Shown: positions 34,196 through 46,600, numbered from the stretch's first letter. The stretch is DNA of 64,000 bases from Parietaria judaica (GCA_954871525.1 OX940863.1:25060001-25124000), one strand, 5' to 3'. Numbers and translations are program-made. Notes: a model not told the origin generated them from the sequence alone.

Positions 34196-35099
34196 TGTTG
34201 GTCACAAGCTCGGTGACAAGCAAGCTTGACTTTGTCTGTGAGTCACGGACGCTACACTTGACTCAGCCTATCGGGATTGACTTTCAGTCAACACCCGAGG
34301 ACAGGAATCAAACCTCACACTCTATATAAGTCTCATCGGTGAAGCGGTTATGATCAACCCAGAAATAACAGAATCACAACGACTTAGAGAGAGAGCCAAA
34401 CAGATTCTAGAGAGAGAGACTCTGAGAGGATCTTAGAGAGAGAAACCCGTGGAGTGCCAGGAAAGCTCTGAAGAATCACCGGAGAAGAAGGACGCGGTGG
34501 AACGCGACGGAGAATCACGACGGAGACGAAGGCGACGTACAGTGCTTCGAGCTTCTCAGAGGTGGTCATCGCGGCGTCATGGATCTTCTTCAAGGTTGGT
34601 GATTCGTCTCTATCTCCGTGGATCAGTTGAGAAACCCAAGGGAATCGTACGGGGATTGTACGTGGTGGGTTAACCGTAAAGAGATAGTCTGTACAGTCGG
34701 GAATCGACCAAGACGGTGTCGCCGGAGGAGTGTGACGGAGTTAGCCGTGGGTCAGAGAGGTTCGCCGAAGAGAGACGACGGAGAAGAGACAGAGCAAGGG
34801 CCACGACGGGGAGTATCAAAGATTGAGTCCTGATCAGAATCAGAGAGTCATCGAACTTCAGAAGAGAAGAAGAAGCTGCGATCGACAAGGCGTGTTGAGC
34901 TCTTTACGATAAGGGGTATCGTTATAGAAAGGGTGTATTTCTGCGGAAAGTACCCATCTTTGAGACTTTTGTACAAACCTTGTGTGTTGTGTATAAATAA
35001 AGTAGATTCTTGTCCACTGTTATTAGTTTGTCATAATTCCGCAACTTTTGCCTTCTTCAAGAAGTGAATCTTGACCGGGTTGTTGGTGAAATCCCAACA
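34196..35099 (+). repeat. 3' LTR of the gag-only element
   Basis: 904 bp; one difference from the 5' LTR noticed. Confidence 0.95.
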
Positions 35100-35104
35100 G
35101 TTTG

Positions 35105-35383
35105 TTTAAGATGAAGAGATTAAAGAATTATCATCTTTTCAGTTTGCAAATTGTTTTGAGCAGTTTTCACCAAGAAAATAGGAGATGTGATTGTTTCTGC
35201 TCTGTGTATTTTCAGCAAGTTTGTATAAATTTTAGCTTAATTCCTTTATTTTGTAATAAATTTAAAAATACTGAAACAACCGGAACAATAAAAAATATAT
35301 TAAAAAACTCGATTTCAGCTAACGGCAAATTAGTATACACCGGTCTCAATTTTATCATATTTTAGTTTTCGGAAGCGGGATTT
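35105..35383 (+). pseudogene. Remainder of the duplicated VPS25 intron 1
   Basis: AAGATGAAGAGATTAAAG through TTTCAGCAAGTT (about 35108-35222) matches VPS25 intron 1 at 38587-38705. Similarity fades after about 35240, and 35310-35370 resembles 10580-10625 of xylanase intron 1 (CTAACGGCAAATTAGTATAC), leading into the xylanase exon 1 copy. Confidence 0.65.
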
Positions 35384-35690
35384 ATTGATTTTTGATTATC
35401 CGAACCCTGTCGTTCGAGCCTCAGAGTCGCCTGGATCCGTGAAGCTCGTCGGCGATAGCCGATCGGGCCTGAAGCTCGGATGCGCTCGGCGATGGAGTAT
35501 GCAACGCCACGCGCGACGCGCCCCGTGAGGCTCTGTTCCAGCCCTTGCTACGCCCCGGTCCGACCCAAAACCGCACCGTAGAAGCTCGACGGATCATCGT
35601 TGGATGCTTGAACGGAAGCCGTGCAGCAATTGGCGTGCCAGTTGGTCAACGCTCGAGAGAAGTCGTGGTTGTGTACGATGTTCGTGTCGT
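35384..35690 (-). pseudogene. Xylanase exon 1 copy with a premature stop
   Basis: The minus-strand frame reads NDTNIVHNHDFSRALTNW and continues through exon 1 with few substitutions. A stop replaces a Trp codon near 35550, and the ATG is replaced (the frame enters from unrelated sequence). Flanking intron 1 sequence was copied too. Arrangement with the VPS25 intron fragment differs from that at 29.8 kb, so rearrangement occurred more than once. Confidence 0.8.
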
Positions 35691-36355
35691 TTGGCAATAG
35701 GTCGTGTGTTCGAATCGCAATAGCCTCCATAATTTTTGCAAGGCTGTTGACACGTGGCAGGTCGAGAGAGGAGGACGCCAAGCCACGTGGTAGCGCAAGA
35801 GTGGAGTTTATACGTGTATATATATATATAAATATTATATAAAAATTTGTGAATGAATATATATAAGGTTATATATATAATATATTATATTTATAATATT
35901 TTTGTTAATCGTACGGTTTTTTTAAATTAAAATGGGCTATTTCTATTTTCCAATAATTAATTTATACTAATCATAAATAAATTATTTAATAATGAATTAT
36001 ATGAAATTATGTGTAACCATTTCTTAACTGCTTTTACTTAATTTATTAAATAATCGATTATAGCTATTTAACCAAAAGCACTATTCAATATACGTGTGAC
36101 GTTTTTTTTAATTAAAAATAAGTATAAAAAAAGAGAGATAAACCGAATAATAAATATTAAATAGGAACGCAAAAAAAAAAACTAATAAATAAGCACTGTT
36201 ACGTGTAAATGAATGAAACAATTATTTGAGACCTATTTTTTAAACAGATATTAGGTGTAAACTTTTTATAATACTTGATGTGTATTCGTTAAGGAAATAA
36301 ATTAAAATATTACGATATCCACTAAAATTATGGTTTTAACAATTCACCTAAAAAA
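35691..36355. other. AT-rich spacer
   Basis: AT dinucleotide-rich at 35815-35900. No gene or clear repeat seen. Confidence 0.5.
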
Positions 36356-36745
36356 ATGGAGGCACTTGTTTCATGTGTTCGTTACGTTTTTTTTCTCTCA
36401 TTCCTTTATATATACGTAATTACGTATACTCTCTCAAACTCAAAAGTCAAAACCATATTCCACAGACAGAGAGAGAAACATGTTGAGTGCAGAGAAGAAG
36501 TTTTTCTCGATCGGCTTCTTCATTCTTTCTACTCCATCGGAGCAATGCCCTTCGGCGGCACTGACGGCGTAGAGAGGATGAGGGACCCGGTCGTGAAAAT
36601 CTTCGTCTCGAGCAAACCCTGACACCGACTCCCGGCCGGTGAGACTCTGCTCCGAGCCCTGCCACGTCTCGGTCCGACCCGAAAATACGGTGTAGAAGCT
36701 TGGCGGATCATTGTTTTGTATTTGTGTGTGAAGTTTTTGAGTCAA
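36356..36745 (-). pseudogene. Chimeric fragment with part of xylanase exon 1
   Basis: On the minus strand NDPPSFYTVFSGRTETWQG and SEQSLTGRES match the middle of xylanase exon 1 (about 36715-36620), then unrelated sequence follows. 36410-36620 is shared with 19660-19827, so both copies derive from an already chimeric ancestor. Confidence 0.6.
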
Positions 36746-37935
36746 GATGTCGCGATAAGATAAGACACTAAACTCATAAAAGTTTTTCTTTGGTCAATTT
36801 ACTAGAAAAATATCAAGAAAAATATCAAGAAATAGTATCTTTTGTAAGCGTAAATTCAAAATTTTAATTTTATCATGGTAAAATTCCAAGAAACTAAAAA
36901 CTTTATTTTTAAAAACGCTTCCCATGGTAAAATAAAATTTAGAATATATCGTTTACAATTAATGTTGTTAATTTAAAACCTAGTATTCCAGATTAAATGC
37001 GGAATCAACACGTTTCGAATCCGAATTTTTCGGATTTAGAACTTTTATTTGGAACCAAAACATACTGGTTCTGGTTACCATGATCCAGATTTCATTTATT
37101 TCTTTATCCAATGGCTCATATTTTAAGTATTTTAAAAATAAAATAAAAAACCAAAAATTAACGGCCCAGACTAACTTGTAATCCAGAATCGTTTACTCAT
37201 ATCCGGGTAAAAACCAGAATCAAAATTTCTGATTTTGAAAAAATTCAGAACTAGAAAATTCTGGTTCCGGTTTTACACGGATTTGAGCTATTAAGAACCG
37301 AATACCAATTTTGCTCCCACATTTACAGGTTTACGTACAATGAGACCGTTCTTGTTTTGTCTCACCTTTATTGATCATATTTAATGAAATATCAGACAAA
37401 AATAACCTTGAATGTTAAAGAAAGTGAGTTATTTTACAAATCACAGTTTGAGAGGCTCGTCGAAGTTCGCCCTGGTAAACCGTTTTAGGAGGGCGCGCGT
37501 CAAACGTCGCACGACTCTGCCAAAGAGAAACTATTTTCTCAATTTCGTATTTTGGCCCTTGAATTCTTGATCAATAAACTCTCATGTCCTTTATTTATTT
37601 TTACGCATCGACAACAAAATAATTTCTTAAAAAAGTCTTTTCAAATTCCTTTTTGATGAAAAAAATTCAGAACTTTTCTTAAAATTTATGATACTATTAA
37701 AAAAAATTATGTACCCGCAAAATGGGATCGGCACAATCACAAACGGTTTTTCAAATTTTACAGAAATCTCATCATAATATAACCGTACCGACTTCCGTTT
37801 TAAAACATTGATTTCTTTAATTACCTATAGCGATGACGATTTAAACAATTGGGGGCAAACGTAAAACAATTTTGTTAATATGGGACATTTATGCACAATA
37901 GAGAAACTTCAAGGTTTTTAAATAAATTCGCAAAA
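36746..37935 (+). repeat. Upstream block of the functional VPS25 (copy 3 of the duplicated region)
   Basis: Holds the CCGG-word repeat (37060-37320), then the block shared with 29131-29430 and 30541-30870. It ends with sequence related to 19165-19350 (ATCGGCACAATC, AATATGGGACATTTAT). Confidence 0.6.
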
Positions 37936-37939
37936 GAGA

Positions 37940-38188
37940 ATGATGGCATCAACAATTCAGAATCGATCTGATTTGTTTTCTCTCTCAGGCACGACTCAAC
38001 TCGACCAATCGATTCTTCACCGTCGCGAGCTTTTCGCTGCTCTGCCACCGCCTCCGGCCACCACCCTCCACGCGCCGCCCTTGGTGCACCGTTCTCCGCG
38101 CTCTGCCTCTCTCTCTCAGAGTCGACGACTCTGTCTCCCGTTATCCCGCGCTTGTTCTTTCGCGTATCTGGCTCCATTGATTGACTAA
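37940..38188 (+). other. Possible upstream ORF or leader exon of VPS25
   Basis: An 82-codon frame (starting MMASTIQ, Pro/Ser/Arg-rich) lies 230 bp upstream of the VPS25 start, followed by a candidate 5'UTR intron (donor near 38195-38207, acceptor TTTTTGCAG ending 38409). No family recognised. It may be an untranslated leader, a regulatory uORF or chance; the antisense frame 38177-37875 is equally long. Confidence 0.3.
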
Positions 38189-38415
38189 ACCCTAGGTATC
38201 AGAAGTGTAGCAAATCTAGTGCTTGTCCGATTTGGGAAGAGCTTGTTCAAATTCATTTGTTGAATTTTCATTATCATTTACATTATATGATATTCAGATT
38301 CAGTTTTATATAAGGGTTATTATCCATGTGATGTTATGATCGTTTTTCAGGTGTATATTGATGGTGTGATTGTATTATTATTTTTTATTTTTATTTTTTA
38401 TTTTTGCAGTGAGGG

Positions 38416-40614
38416 ATGCAGAAATTGGGTGATTTCAAGCTACCTCAGTTCTTCAACTACCCGCCTTACTTCACGTAATCGCTCTCTCTTCGCTTTAATC
38501 TCGTTCTCGTCGTGGTCGTGTTCTAAGCAAGTAAATTGATTGTAGGAACAATAGACAGCTTAAGGAGAATGAGATTTGTTTTGTTTAAGATGAAGAGCTT
38601 AAAGGATTATTATCTTTTCGATTTGCTGGAGTTAATTTTCATCAGTTTTCTCATAGAAATATAGGAGACATGACTGATATGCTGTGTGTGTCTTCAGCAA
38701 GTTCGTTAATGGCTTCGTTCGTAAGGCTCTTCGTTTTATTTTGCATTAATCCTAGATTTAAGTTTGACCGTCAAGTATATTAGTTTATTTTTCTTCTAGA
38801 TTTTTCTGTTAAGTTATATTCGGAGGGCACTGTTCCCGTTTTCTGAAATTGTTTTGTATAAAAATAAGGTATTTTCACTGAAATTTTGCTATATTTCATT
38901 TGCACTATGTTTTTTCTTTTTTCTTTTTTGTTCTGTTCTTGTCCATTTTGTTTCTTGTGAGTTTATTTTGAATAAAGATTGATGTTTATTCTCCAGTTTG
39001 CAGCCGGTAAGGGACATCCGGGAGAAACAAATACAACTTTGGAAGGAACTTATTTTGGAGTACTGTAAATTTCAAAAGATCTTTGTGGTTGGACTCGAAG
39101 AAGAGTTTCCGCTATTCTCAAATCCCGCTATCGAAAGTAAGTATAGTTCTTCTCTTTGTTTTTGTAAAATTAACAGTTAGTTTATGATTATCCATTGTTT
39201 GCCATACACAGTAGCTTTCTAATGGGTTACCTAACTCTCTAGTGTGCGAAAAAAAAAACCGTAACTCGAGTCTCTAATTCGGTTATTAGATTGGGAAAAC
39301 TCTCCCATGATGTTCAATAGGTTACCGCAATTAATCAAACGCACAGTGAAATACCTCTTATACCCCTATAAAATGAAAGTCCGTAAATAAATATAAATAA
39401 ATTGAGGTCTTATTCTGACCAGACTCAAAAAAAAAAAATTAGAGTTCCTCTTTGATATCATTATGTTCAATTTTGCTGCCAATATAATTCAGTGTTTAAG
39501 ATGTATCTGATAATTATCACTGTCATTTTTATTTTTATAATTACATTTTTTTGCCTTCTTAATATCTCATACATCTGAATTGAAATGCTCAGGATCTCTC
39601 AGTCATGAAGCCAGAGAAGCGTTCCTTTCGGCCTTAGTTTCAGAAGGTTAAGCTCGTTTCATTTTCAGACGACAGTTTTGTATTTCATTTCTTTTCGTTC
39701 TTTTTCAGTTCAACGTCGTGTTTTACTCAAACAGGCCGTGGAGAATGGCTAGATAAAGGCCATAGAAAATGCCTTATTCTTTGGCACCGAATTCAGGAAT
39801 GGGCTGAGATTGTTCTCAACTTTGTGAGTATATTACAATTTCGGCTTTAATGCTTAAGCTGGATTCTGTAAATTACAAGTTAGTTGTTCATTACACAAGT
39901 TCGGTTGCATAATCAATTAGGTCAGAGATAATGGATTGGAGGACTCAGTAATGACGGTTGAGGAAATACGTGTCGGGACTGAATCGAGAGGAACAGGTAC
40001 TAGACGTTCAAAGCTTATGCATAGGGGTGTAACCGGTCAGATCTGATTTTGGCCAGTTTTTCAAACCGAACCGAATTTTTTGGTTATGCAAAAGCCAAAC
40101 CTGAAATCCGTTTTTTTTTTTTAATTTAGATGAAACGGTTGCCGGATTTGGTTGGTTTAAGTTTTTCTTTCTGTTTTCTATTAATTAATTGATGCTAAAA
40201 AGAGAATATTTCTCACAGATTTGGCTAGGCAAGTTAAAAAAATCGGTTAAACCTGTTCAATTAGGTAATAACTTGTTTAAATAACATAATTTAAAATAAA
40301 ATAAAATAACATGTTAAAACTAAGATATTATATGTACACATATATATATTTTTAATAAAAAATTATTCGAAGTTCATTTTTTGGTTTTCAACTGATTATT
40401 CAGATTGGCTACAATATCCAACCGATAACCGTTCTAGAAAATTTATATATTTAAAATCTTAAGCTCGGTTTTTCGCTTTCTTTGCATTACAGAACTTCAG
40501 GGTATCGAGCGAATAATTCTGATGCGAGCTCTGAAGGCTTTGGAGCAGAAAGGGAAGCTTGCCATCTTCAAGGGGACTTCAGCCGACGACGAGGGCGTGA
40601 AATTCTCCGTATGA
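38416..40614 (+). CDS. VPS25: VPS25, ESCRT-II subunit (six exons)
   Basis: ESCRT-II component that helps sort ubiquitinated membrane cargo into multivesicular bodies on endosomes. Exons: 38416-38474, 38997-39136, 39593-39646, 39735-39823, 39921-39996, 40493-40614, all GT-AG with consistent phases, totalling 540 bp and 179 residues, the usual plant length. The protein starts MQKLGDFKLPQFFNYPPYF and carries the PPXY-like entry and two winged-helix domains of the family (WKELILEYCK; CLILWHRIQEWAEIV; VRDNGLEDSVMTVEEIR; IILMRALKALEQKGKLAIF), ending GTSADDEGVKFSV. A 5'UTR intron probably ends at 38409. Intron 5 contains an inserted ACCGGT-rich repeat. Its exon 1 and upstream region are duplicated at 29.1-29.8 and 30.5-31.1 kb. 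Confidence 0.95.
40020..40460. repeat. ACCGG-word insertion in VPS25 intron 5
   Basis: Begins AGGGGTGTAACCGGTC and contains AACCGAACCG, AAACGGTTGCC, CCAACCGATAACCG. Looks like a hAT-type non-autonomous element; the right end is not sharply defined. Confidence 0.45.
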
Positions 40615-40619
40615 TGATT

Positions 40620-41990
40620 TTCAAGACATTTTTACTGCAAAGTTTGGAGACCAAGAAAATGTATAATTTCTCGATTGAAAATTCTCTCTATTGCTCTTAA
40701 TTTTTTTGCAGAGCATGTTTTGTTTCTTCTTGTGATATATGGCACCAAAAATTATAGAAGTGTAGATGTTATTAATCAAACTTACACTAGCACTTAAAGA
40801 TAAACCGACACGGAAATTTTACTTGGAAATTTTATTCGGGACGAGAATCATATATAGTAAAGAAGAAAAAATTTACTATGACCGGAAAGTGTTACTATAT
40901 GAAAGAGATAAAGTACGAAAATAAATGACCGTTACTCTTAATTAACCCTAAAACATAAGTAGTTTATTATCGAATTATATCCTTTTGAGTAGTTTTAGAC
41001 TTTAGTTATGTTTTAATTATCAGTGGTTTATCATCGATAAGTTGTAACATAAGGAAAGATATAGAAACCCTAATCTCTCCTATGCAGTGGCACCTTAAGA
41101 GAGTGCCGGGTTTAGGATTTGTTTTGTCCGTTTATCTCAAGACATCGTTTTAAAAAGATTTGGCTGTGTTTTCGAAGGAGCAACCTTTGATTAATTGTTG
41201 ATTGAATAAAATCGACCCGGTAAACATAATCCTTGTGTGTTCTTGGCTTGTGTTTATCGTGACGTTTTCGTACCGAGGCCTATCACATTTATTTGTTGGT
41301 TTCTTTGACCTAAAACATAATTGTTGTTCAATGCACATGCCGTGATTTTCAAGGTTGATGGCAATGTAAGAATCACACGGTTCACGTATTAACAAGCAAG
41401 TAAATAATGACTACTAGCACTTAAAGATTGATTTTTGACCGATAAAAGAAAACTTGTATAATTTTCATTATAATCCGTTTAATTTCCATAATTTACCGAC
41501 AGGTAACCGATGATACATTCACAATCTTTTAGTCAAAATCCGTCATTGAAGTATTCAAAACGGCACTTTTTATTTATTTATTTTTGGCGTATTAACAACC
41601 CTCAAAATTATTGTTATATAGTTACCTAAATATTTATTTGTATGTAATGTAGTATGATTATAATAAAGAATATCATTATTTATTTTATATTTAAATAATT
41701 CAAATATTATTGTTTATAAAACAGTTGTCATAATAATATTATCTATAAAATTCAACAAAAATATATAAGTAGATATATATTACCCGCCGGTACAAAAAAA
41801 AAAAGTAAAAAAAAAAAAAAAGTCAAGCAATCAATATAGATTCAATCTTCTCTCTTTGTGGTACAAATTTTCAATAATAAAAAAGAATTTTTTTTTGGCA
41901 AAATTACCAAAATCTCTTGTGACTTTCCTACCTACAATCAGTGCAGTGATTGGGCTGGCCACCTCTCCTAGACTCCTACTCCTTGATGGA
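40620..41990. other. Intergenic DNA
   Basis: No gene recognised. It is AT-rich apart from 41060-41300, which is of more even composition but lacks a convincing exon. Poly-A runs near 41796-41822. Confidence 0.5.
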
Positions 41991-42013
41991 TCCGGTTAAT
42001 CGACTATTCGACT

Positions 42014-42214
42014 TCACGTCTTCGGTTTTTCTTTGGCCTCCTTGGCATAATAGTACCGATTGGCGGGTAGATTAGATTTCCCCAGATTCGGCCATTGCTC
42101 GGGCAAAGACATCGGTGCAATAGAATGGGTATATTGTGCTACGAACGCCATGCATACCGTGTCGACATAATCCAAGATAGACAATTTCGAAGACCAAATT
42201 GCAGCAATATGCAA
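42014..42214 (-). pseudogene. Remnant of a Mutator-like transposase C-terminus
   Basis: A 66-codon minus-strand frame contains LDYVDTVCM, then YTHSIAPMSLPEQWPNL, then a Lys-rich tail. This pattern (YVD, a Tyr-spaced helix, an I-P-M/L-P box with WP, then a basic tail) is how many plant MULE transposases end. Nothing of the catalytic DDE region was found upstream (higher coordinates), so it is a truncated relic. Identification is from pattern memory only. Confidence 0.45.
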
Positions 42215-42609
42215 TCAAACTTAGCAATATTTATACAGAAATGAAATCAAGAGAAATAGCTTGCATGAAATAGCTAACGAATAATAGTTTACTTAAAATT
42301 TGGAAGTCGTTGAGGTATGCAATTTCTAGAGAATTATTTATTCCCTTCAATAACTTGCATGATTCTTGGACTCATTATGTTTGAAGTCACTTTTCTTAGG
42401 GGTTAGGGTTACAATTTGGAACTGAATATGAGACACGATATCATTACGATACATTGTAAATGGGTTTGGCTCAACCTGAAATGGTTTTTGTCTAATTATA
42501 TTAAGCACGATTAAATGATGGATGAATACGGTACGAGAACGACGATACAATGAGACTTAATTAGACACAATTATAGAATAGTTTATTCATTTTTATGCAT
42601 TTTATATGT

Positions 42610-43240
42610 CATTAAGTGTAGGATGAGCGGAATAACTGATAACCGGATTAAAAAAACCATAGCCAAAAAACTATCCAATGTAAAATAACCGTAACTGGTT
42701 TTTTTTTTTATTTATTTAAACAGGATAAGGTTAACCCTATCCGGTTTCAAACTAGATATGGTTATTGGTTATTGATTTTAAAAACCGGCTATTTTGTAAC
42801 CGGTTTTTATAACTGGTTTTAATATAAAATATTTAAAAATATATATTTTAGAATTAAGTTAAAGAGTTATGTTTTGGACCGGTATGTTTTATTTGGACAA
42901 GTATGTTTTATTCGAACTGGTATGTTATTTTGCGTTTTATTTTGAATTGGTATGTGATATTGGGACCGGTATGTTGTATTTTTGCGATAAAATGTGTTGA
43001 ATATAATATTTTAAAAAAATTGACTCATATGATCCGGTTAACCGGTTTCATAACCAGAACCGGTTTAAAAAAAGGTTAAGGTTATTAAAACATTTTATTA
43101 AATTTTTGATAACCCAAAATCCGGTTAACCGGTTTTTAAAAGCAGGTTAAGGTTATTAAAATACAAATAACCGGAATTAGGTTAAGGATACCAAATAGTG
43201 AGAAAAAACATGTCAACCGATCGGTTGCACCCTTAATTAG
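42610..43240. repeat. AACCGGTT-rich repeat
   Basis: At least ten copies of ACCGG/CCGGT in both orientations (for example GGTTAACCGGTTTC, AACCAGAACCGGTTT), bounded loosely by GGATGAGCGGAATAAC and GATCGGTTGCACCCTTA. AT-rich otherwise. Likely a non-autonomous transposon. Confidence 0.5.
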
Positions 43241-43612
43241 GTGTATTGACATGAAAAATCACCGACCACGAATAAACATTGACAATCTATTAAAAAAGAA
43301 AAAATAATAAACATCGGAAAAAAAAATCATCAGTAGAAATTTGTGACGTAATTTTGCTTTGAGAATATAAAAAAAAAATTATAAATAATTTTGCCGCTAA
43401 TTCTCCTTAAATTAAAGATATTTTTGTTATTGGGCTTTAGTGAGCTTACTCTAGAAATAAAGGGGCAATAGTGCAAAAACCAGAAAACCTTGTTAACTGG
43501 ACTTTCTTCTTCGTTGTTCTTCGCCGTTTCTCTCTCTTCATCGAAGCTGCTGAGTTCTCACTATCTCTCTCTTCTCCGATTTCTCTCGCGATTTTCACCT
43601 CACTGAAAATCC

Positions 43613-46600
43613 ATGGCGTACGAGGACAATCCGTTAGTTTTCCTTCTCTCTTGCGTTTTCGGGAAACCACAAAATGTTTGGGTTTTTTGCTCGATTCGAA
43701 TTCCGATTCCGAATCGTCGATTTCAGGTACCGCGACGAGGACGGAGAGCCATTGATGGACTACGACGACATCCCGTCGGATCGGTCGCCGGAGCCGGAGC
43801 CGGACCCCAACCATCGCCACCATCACCTTCTCGAAGACGACGAAGAAGACGGCGATTGGCGCGCGCGGGAGCGCTCGCAGACTCCGGTCCACGACGGCGA
43901 GGCGTCGAAGGGGAAACCGAGGAAGAGGCTGATTAAGAAGAGCCACCACGCCGCGAGGGACGATCCTGCGCCGGAGCTCGTCGATGAGGACGACGGTGAT
44001 GTCAGGGGTTTCGTCAGGGACGGGTCTGAGGGGAAGAGGAAGAAGTTCGGTGGCGGTGGCGGTAGTAGCGGGAAGAAGGAGAAGAGGCAAAGGGAGGAGA
44101 AGTACGGTGGGAAAGGCGACGGGTCGAGCTCGAGGCTTGCGAAGAGGGGGTTTAAGGCGGCGAGGGATCTGGACGGTGAGGTCAAGGAGATGTGGAACAC
44201 CATAGCCGGCGACAATTCCGAGGTTTAACATTTTACAGTGTCGAATTTTCCCTTTGTTCTTGTACAGTCTGCCTGGATAGTTGATTTCTCAAAGTATTTA
44301 ACTTGTAAGTAATGAAAGATTTTGAATTCGTGTTCAGCTTAGAACATAGAGAATTGGGGTTTCGGTTTCGGATTGGGGTTGAATATGGCAACTAATTAGT
44401 TCCCATTTATCCAAATTAGTCAATTTTTTTTGCTATGATGTTCATCAAATTCATTTTGAAGAGTTATTATACTACATATATGTATTTAATGCCATAATCT
44501 CATAATTTTTCCTTTTCGGATTGCTTAGGATGATCAGGAGGGTCAGAGAACCCTAGATGATGACAACTTTATAGACGATACTGGTGTGGATCCCGCTGAG
44601 GGTTATGGGAGTGAAAATGAGGCACGCTCGCCCCGTCATCATCCCGAGGTCGGTTTTTAAATTTCTGTTTCTGTAATTCTGTGTACAGAAATTTTAAATG
44701 TCAACTAAAAGGTCCACTATCACTTGCTTTATGATCTTATTTTATTGCTTTATGAATTATTTTATAGGCAGAAGAGGCTGAGGAAGACGAAGATATCGAT
44801 CAGCTTTTCAAGATGGGCAAGAAAAAAAAGAAAAACGAGAGAAGCCCCGCAGAAATTGCGTTGCTGGTAGAGAATGTCATGGCTGAGCTTGAGGTCACAG
44901 CTGAAGAGGATGCGGATTTAAATCGACAGGGGAAACCGGCCATTAACAAATTGAAGAAGTTGCCTCTTCTCACCGATGTTCTCTCAAAGTAAGTGGCTGG
45001 TCATTATATCCGATCATCCTGCTCAAATTTATTTATATTAAATCGCGCTATTTCTCTGCTCCAGAAAGCAGCTTCAACAGGAATTCCTAGACCATGGAGT
45101 GCTAACTTTATTGAAGAATTGGCTCGAACCTCTTCCCGATGGGAGTCTACCGAATATTAACATCCGCGCAGCAATTTTGAAGATTCTGAATGACGTGAGT
45201 TTTTCAAGCTTCCCTATATTGTTGTTAGTGGGCCGGGCCGGGCCAAAACTCACAAAACTCATTAAAGCCCCATATGTGTTTTGTGGGTTTTAGTGTCGCG
45301 TTAATGTTCTCTTCAACAATACTTAAAAGCAACTAATCATGTTGCTTCTGCCATGCACAGTTCCCAATAGATCTTGAACAATATGATAGAAGAGAACAAC
45401 TGAAGAAGAGTGGTCTGGGAAAGGTGAGGCTTCACTTACGCGATAGTTATTGCACTAAATATGTAACTGTGGTTTGTTTCGAACGACGACGAGTAAACAT
45501 TGTCGTTTTGGGCAGGTCATTATGTTTCTGTCAAAATCCGAGGAAGAAACAACATCCAACAGAAAGCTTGCGAAGGAATTGGTTGATAAATGGGTAAGAT
45601 AATATAACTTTTTATAAATGGCGTTTACTACAACTATACAAGTGGAACCGACAATAACCAACAGTAGTTTCTCTTATATTGCTAATTTGACTGCAGAGTC
45701 GACCTATATTCAATAAAAGCACACGGTTTGAGGACATGAGAAATGCGGACGATGAAAGGGTCCCATATCGTAGGCCACCAGTTAAAAAGTACTCATTCCT
45801 TCTCTCTCGTCATTAATCTTGCTATATAGTGCGATGCTTGAATTTTGGTTTATATTTACATGTGCTTTGTTATTTAACTCCACAGGCCAGTGAATAACTC
45901 ACCAAGAATGGAATCAAGAGATGGCGATCTTGATTTAGACGAGTTCTCGAGGTAAGACGGTTATTGCTGCTGTCATATACTCAGATGCGAAGACATTAAT
46001 TTTGTGTTAGTAAGGGCAGTTTAGTCATTTGGTGTTTAACCTAGAGGAATGTTTTATTTAAGTTCGTGTTGAAATTATTCTGTTAACGACTGTAGATCAT
46101 TTATGTTATGCTAAATTTGTCGTCTCTCTTTGCATAGCTATAGTAGAGTTTTAGTATCTCTTTTCTATTATCAATTAAGTGCAACGTTTCTCGATCAATT
46201 TGTCCTATCAGAACAGTATTTTTAGAATATTTTAATTAATATTCCAACTTATAAATGTAAATATTCATGCAGGGAACGCAAATCTGGCCAATCATCTTCT
46301 TCGAGACAGCTCACGACGAGGCCGGAAGCAACTCCGATGGACTTTATTGTAAGGCCACAGTCAAAGGTCGATCTAGATGAAGTTCGAGCACGTTCTAAAC
46401 AAGCTATTCACGACCAGCGTCGCTTGAAGGTTTGCTTTCTTTAAGAAACTCATAGCTAGTTAATTTTTTGTCGAATTGAATTAAGCATTTATTCGATCTC
46501 AGTTAGCAGTAAAAAAAAAATCGATACCATGAACAATTCATGCTAGCTTTCTTCAAGCACTGTAGACAGAAACTGAAGATTTTATTTTGGGTTCTTTCTG

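Larger units (their letters stand above)
31144..35099 (+). mobile_element. Young gag-only LTR retrotransposon (non-autonomous, TR-GAG-like)
   Basis: 904-bp LTRs at 31144-32047 and 34196-35099 (TGTTGG...CCAACA) differ, by eye, only at about 31629/34681. The duplication GTTTG (31139-31143, 35100-35104) is perfect. A tRNA-Met primer site sits at 32050-32061 and a purine tract AAGGTGGAGA precedes the 3' LTR. The 2148-bp interior holds one long intact ORF with gag and protease-like parts; integrase, RT and RNase H are absent. It is inserted in a duplicated copy of VPS25 intron 1. Confidence 0.95.

Noticed and set aside
35670..35720. tRNA T-arm-like word (GTGTTCGAATC)
   Set aside because: No matching acceptor, D-arm or anticodon arm can be folded around it.
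43446..44231. 261-codon antisense frame over IWS1 exon 2
   Set aside because: It mirrors a GC-rich, charged exon; IWS1 on the plus strand has eleven phase-consistent exons.
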